From Seminavis robusta (lineage: Eukaryota > Bacillariophyta > Bacillariophyceae > Naviculales > Naviculaceae), in contig CAICTM010001177.1 of the NCBI GenBank assembly GCA_903772945.1, positions 1-34,977 on the forward strand: a stretch of 34,977 nucleotides of DNA, given 5' to 3'. The notes below the pieces were generated by a model. That model saw only the letters and a program-made list of their open reading frames with translations, searched no databases and was not told the origin of the DNA. Position numbers and translations under genes: made by a program. Shown here in pieces: positions 30,854-34,977 of this stretch (position 1 is the first letter of the stretch; every line of letters starts with the position of its first letter).

Positions 30854-30983
30854 CTAGAAGCACGGCAACGCGCGGACTGCTACAGCATAGATTGCATCTC
30901 TAGAGTGTAAAATAAAGAATATTGTGAAAGGAGTACGGTACAGACAGCTCGTTACAGCATGCATTATCATACTTTAACTCGTC

Positions 30984-33900
30984 TCAAACCTTCGCATGTC
31001 TTTCTGAATTATGGGACCTCCCAAAGAATATTTCTTCGTCAATTTCTTCACTATCTTCAAACGGCATATCAATTGAGTTGACCAGTACGGACCCCGTCAA
31101 GGGGCACTGAAGAAAGGCACCGGCATGGTCAATCATAAAGATCACAACAAGATCGTAAAAACAAAACGTTTTCTTACCTCTGCCGCGATGAGACCATCCA
31201 GCTCCGTCTGCAATGTCCTCGATTGTCTTTCGTCTTCAGCGTTCAGAGATTTCTTGGAGTGAATTGTTTTTAGCTGTTGCTCGAGCTCCGCCACTCGGGA
31301 CTTCTGTTTGTCATTCAGGAATGGCATCACTTGTCCCTTCAACGCACTCGAAACAAAAACATAACCCGAAGGAAATACATAGAATGGCTCCCCAGAAGTC
31401 AACACTACTTGATTTGTCAATGCGCAACGAGCATCCGATTTGAGCGTCATGTTGTAGTTGCGAAGTCGCTTGATTTCTTCCCTGAGATTGCTGCAAGTTT
31501 GATCGCATTCGCTCATCTCCTTCAAGTAACCCTCGATCTTTGATGAATACGCCGTAAGCGCTTCGCATATTTCGTCCTTAATTTGATCGATTTGAGTAAA
31601 ATCGGGCCTGAAGACACAGAAAAGTTGAGCACGGAAGATTCGATTCTCCACAAACGATTTACAATCACCGACAAAAAGTACTCACAGAAACGGCAAGACA
31701 TCCTCGATGCTCAGAACTTCAGGACCGCAGTCCCTCAGAACGGAGACTACCTTTGACACGACGTCTTTCCCACCACGAGATCCACTCGACGCGGCGTGCT
31801 TTGCAATCATGAGCCACAGACGCTTCCGTTCTTCTAGCTCGGTGCTGTCCTGGGCTAGTTCCCGTGCCAAGGACGGATCTACCTTGAGCGCCAGTTCTAC
31901 TGCTTGCTGCCTCATTCCGAAACCCATATAAAGTTTGATGGCAGATCGGAAGTGTCGACTACTTCCCAGCACAGATCGAAGCGCAAAGTTCATGTCAAGA
32001 GGCGTTGAAAACTCCTCGTCCCCAATAGCCATCATTTGCTGAGGACGAGAACGATCGACGGACATCAAGGCACTCATGGCAGCATCGGTGAAAGTCGTGG
32101 TGGTGGGAACATGAATAGAGAGGAACCTGTGGAGTGGTTCTTCGTCTTCCAGCTTTACAAAGAGCGATACGAGAAAGCTGAAAATGGCCGAACTTCGGCA
32201 TCCCTGTTGGATCACCCCTTCCAGATACCTGATCGACACGTGCGGATCATCGACGAAAGCAGCCTCGGATGCACCATCCGCATCCAATATGCCCTTTCTG
32301 TTGGAATGGTCCATGTCATCCCCGTCTTTGGTTTCGACGACGCCACCGCTGCCGCCCATGCCCGTCAACTCCTGTGCAATTTTGCGACTTTCTTCTATTT
32401 TCTTGGCGCGCTCACTTCGTTTCTTTTCATAGTGCATAATGGAAGGCAGCAACCTGGTTGGGGCCAACCCTTGTGCGTATCGAGTTAGGAAACTATTGCC
32501 GGCAAGCCCTGGAGCTCTTGCCAAGAGAGCGGAAGCATGGCGATAGTAGAGGGGCTCGGCAAGCTCAAATGGGGCGGCATTCAAAATTCGAAGTGCGTTC
32601 TGTGCACCAGCCTATCAAAAAGAATAGCATTGCAACTGTTCGAATGAGAAAAGCAAAATTCAACGCTTGAACAATTGTTCACCAACAAAGACAGACAGTC
32701 TTACCGATGGATTGCTCGAGCCAACAGCAAGCGCCGTATTCACCGCCGTGGCAATATCCCCACTTTGAGCTGCATACGAAGCGCACTCCGTGGCGCTGAC
32801 ATCGTGCGATGCCAAGATTCTCATAATGGTCTTGGCATCGGTATTTTGCAGATTGTTGAGAAATTGGCTGAGCTGGGCATCTTCCCGCTTGTTTCCTCGT
32901 TCCTGCTCTCCCCGTTCGTGCAAGTACAACTCTGTCAACCAGGCTCCAATCATGGTGGACGTCATTCGATCCTGATTCATCTGTGCGACTCGTAATTTGT
33001 CACTGAGATAGGTAATGAGAGGGACATCGCTCGACGCCAGACTTGCCTTGGCCGCCGCGGAATGTCCATATCCCTGTGGATCATCAATGCCCAACCGTGG
33101 AAGCGCCAGTCGAATGGCCGTATCGGCAAAGGGGGCCAACGCGGGAGGACACTGTGCCAAATACTTGGATGCCAACTCGGCACGTCCTTGGGACAGATGA
33201 TATTCGGCGCGAATCGCCGTCACGACAGCCTTTTGGGCTGCATTGGTACATAAATTCTTGGCTTGCTCAAAAAGTGCTTCTTGCGCCTTTTCTTCTTCGG
33301 TCAATAGCGGCCCGGCCCCCGAGATGGATCGTGACAAGGACGGCATACTACTACCCGTATTGGCGAGCGCTCGTCCTTGTTGTTTTTGGGATGGTTTTTC
33401 TAGGCATTTGGCCAGTGTGAACTTCCAGACATCCCTATCTTCCTGTGTGGACGATATGTGAATCAAGGATCGTCCATGACGCAACCAAACTTGATCCGCG
33501 CGCCGAATGTCCATAAGTAACTCTCCAGCTCCCAGCCACAGCGAGCTGTCTTCCAAGTTGTTGTTGTTGTTGCTCGAAGAGGATGCCGACGATGTCGCAA
33601 AGGGATTGTTGCTGTTGTTATTGGAGGAAGAGGATGTGGGTGTATTGTTGTTATGATGATATTGCTGCGTGAGCAGATCCATGCGTTCCTTTTGAATGAC
33701 CTTTTGCGCGACGCGATTGATGAATCGCACTTCCGGTGGTTTGGGATGATGGGCATCGGCACTATTATTGTTGTCACTCAATAGAATCATGTGATGGGGT
33801 GTCAATGCCAAGGACGAAATGGCGGCGGCGGGATTATTCGCACTGCTACTACTACTGCTGACAGTAGTAGCTCCACTATCTTGACCGACAACATCTTCAT

Positions 33901-34975
33901 AGGGGAGTATCCCGGCATCGACAATCATACTGCGTCCCCCCGTGACTAGTACATTGCTGGATTGCGATCGATCAATGGTCCCGTAATAGATTCCCATGGC
34001 GGTTCGCAATCCAAAATGATCATTGGCAAGCCTCAAATTGGCAAAATCGACCGCTCCTGGTATATCCACCAATGTCGCGTGTTGTTGATCGGCCAATGCC
34101 ATGCGAAAGGATGTATTGTGTGGGGAATAGAATGTATAGAGTCGTGTCCGCGGCACATTCCGGCCGGACGTGGCGGCCAAAATCAAGAGCCCCGTCCGCA
34201 GTCGTTCCAGATACAGACCCGTGACGGCGGCGGGTGCTTCATCTGATGTCCGCAATCGATGCAAGAGCAATGGCGCTGGCATGGCTTCTTCTTGATCTTC
34301 CGACGTGGGACTAATGAGGGCATATTCGTAAATTTCTCCTTCACTGGTCCCCAGTAATATTTTCTTGGTGGATCCTTCCGTGCCCCGTTCTCGATCCCAT
34401 GCGACCGCCGTCACGTAAGATCCTGGCGACAATCCTTGTTGGACATTGGAATTGTTGTTATTGTTATTATTGCTGGTGGTCGAAGATGATCCCCCCGTTC
34501 CCACTTTGGTTCCGGCCGTGGCAGGAATTCCCGTCAATGTAAGAGGCAGTGATCCATCGGCATTGGGTCCAAATCCTGGTAACTTTTGTGGCAATCTTAA
34601 ACTGGAATGCACATAATAGGCTTCTCCATTATTGGCACTGACAATGGTATGACATCCAGTAGGATCGACAAAAACGTGTTGAATTCGTCCCGTAAATACG
34701 GTTGACGCCATGGCAATGGGAGGAGGCAATGCCATCCATTGATCGGCACTACTGCCCCGCCGGACATTCCATCTCGACAACAATCGTAGAATTCCTGCGG
34801 TGGGCGAAGGACACTCGAGCGATGCGACAATCCATCCATTGGCCGTGGCAACACAATGGGGCCGCGGTGGTCGGAGTGGTCGATTCCCACCTCCTTCCAT
34901 ACTTGCATTAGTGGGTGATTGCGTTGTGTTCTTGTCTTGTGCCGACGGTGTTCCCGTGTTCAAGACGCGACTCAT
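30984..34975 (-). CDS. VPS18: VPS18 (Pep3), subunit of HOPS/CORVET endolysosomal tethering complexes, with degenerate RING
   Basis: Four exons on the minus strand: 34975-32705, 32611-31686, 31607-31178 and 31106-30984 (introns 93, 78 and 71 bp), giving about 1249 residues. The ATG at 34975 is two bases from the window edge, so an upstream extension cannot be excluded. The N-terminal Pep3/VPS18 propeller shows FTGRIQHVFVDPTGCHTIVS, GEAYYVHS, VTAVAWDRERG and KKILLGTSEGEIYEY; poly-Asn and poly-Ser loops lengthen it beyond the usual 970 or so residues. The clathrin-like solenoid includes YYRHASALLARAPG and SIRYLEGVIQQGC, and LPFLPDFTQIDQIKDEI corresponds to the LPFFPDFVTIDxFKE block of VPS18. A coiled stretch precedes the RING position. 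There only the first Cys of each pair remains (CALT, CPLT), and CGHxFHxxC reads SGYVFVSSA. VPS18 normally scaffolds HOPS/CORVET and contacts partners via its RING. Confidence 0.9.
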
Positions 34976-34977
34976 GA

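Noticed and set aside
31142..31177. C-terminal tail VRKRFVFTILL of the VPS18 third exon
   Set aside because: It is intron read-through; GT at 31177-31176 and AG at 31108-31107 splice to an exon encoding CPLTGSVLVNSIDMPF, which fits VPS18.
1..34977. tRNA, rRNA or organelle-derived genes
   Set aside because: No cloverleaf, rRNA core or plastid/mitochondrial gene was recognised by eye; a covariance-model scan would be needed to exclude small RNAs.

Overview
This is nuclear DNA of a eukaryote, most probably a diatom or a close stramenopile relative. Short GT-AG introns of about 66-110 bp interrupt several genes. Genes are compact and lie on both strands. The left end carries a decayed Ty1/copia element whose reverse transcriptase and RNase H wording resembles the copia families known from diatoms. 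Two ankyrin genes use a 27-residue repeat (consensus ILKYAHENGCPW) that I associate with diatoms, oomycetes and giant viruses. The lineage call is inference; no rRNA or other marker is present.

Region by region: 1-5440 is mobile-element debris, a copia relic followed by a broken Crypton-like tyrosine recombinase gene. 5441-6337 is AT-rich spacer with one clear inverted repeat. 6338-8116 (-) encodes an F-box-like/ankyrin protein. 8483-11751 (+) is a four-exon, about 996-aa STAND/AAA ATPase of the kind usually built into multidomain kinases, here standing alone. 12004-13381 holds a damaged F-box/Cys-rich gene (-) bracketed by two copies of a 55-59 bp direct repeat. 13591-18155 (+) encodes a 1468-aa charged protein ending in tandem BRCT domains, MDC1/PTIP-like in architecture. 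18378-19565 (-) is an IQ-motif/coiled-coil protein.

The right half begins with a sirtuin (20560-21435, +). Next is a divergent pair: a single-pass membrane protein (21625-22461, -) and an HTTM-domain multi-pass membrane protein (22706-24192, +), whose start codons are 244 bp apart. A second ankyrin gene (24542-25982, -) is nearly identical to the first over part of its length but has two frame breaks. The window ends with two large convergent membrane-traffic genes: a TPLATE/adaptin-like HEAT protein (26594-30853, +) and a four-exon VPS18 (30984-34975, -).

Functional themes are genome maintenance and chromatin (BRCT protein, sirtuin), endolysosomal traffic (VPS18, TPLATE-like) and lineage-expanded repeat proteins. 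The items most worth a second look are the HTTM pair, a VPS18 whose RING has lost nearly all metal ligands, the stand-alone STAND ATPase, the Crypton-like relic, and the hairpin-bearing direct repeat around the F-box/Cys-rich gene.
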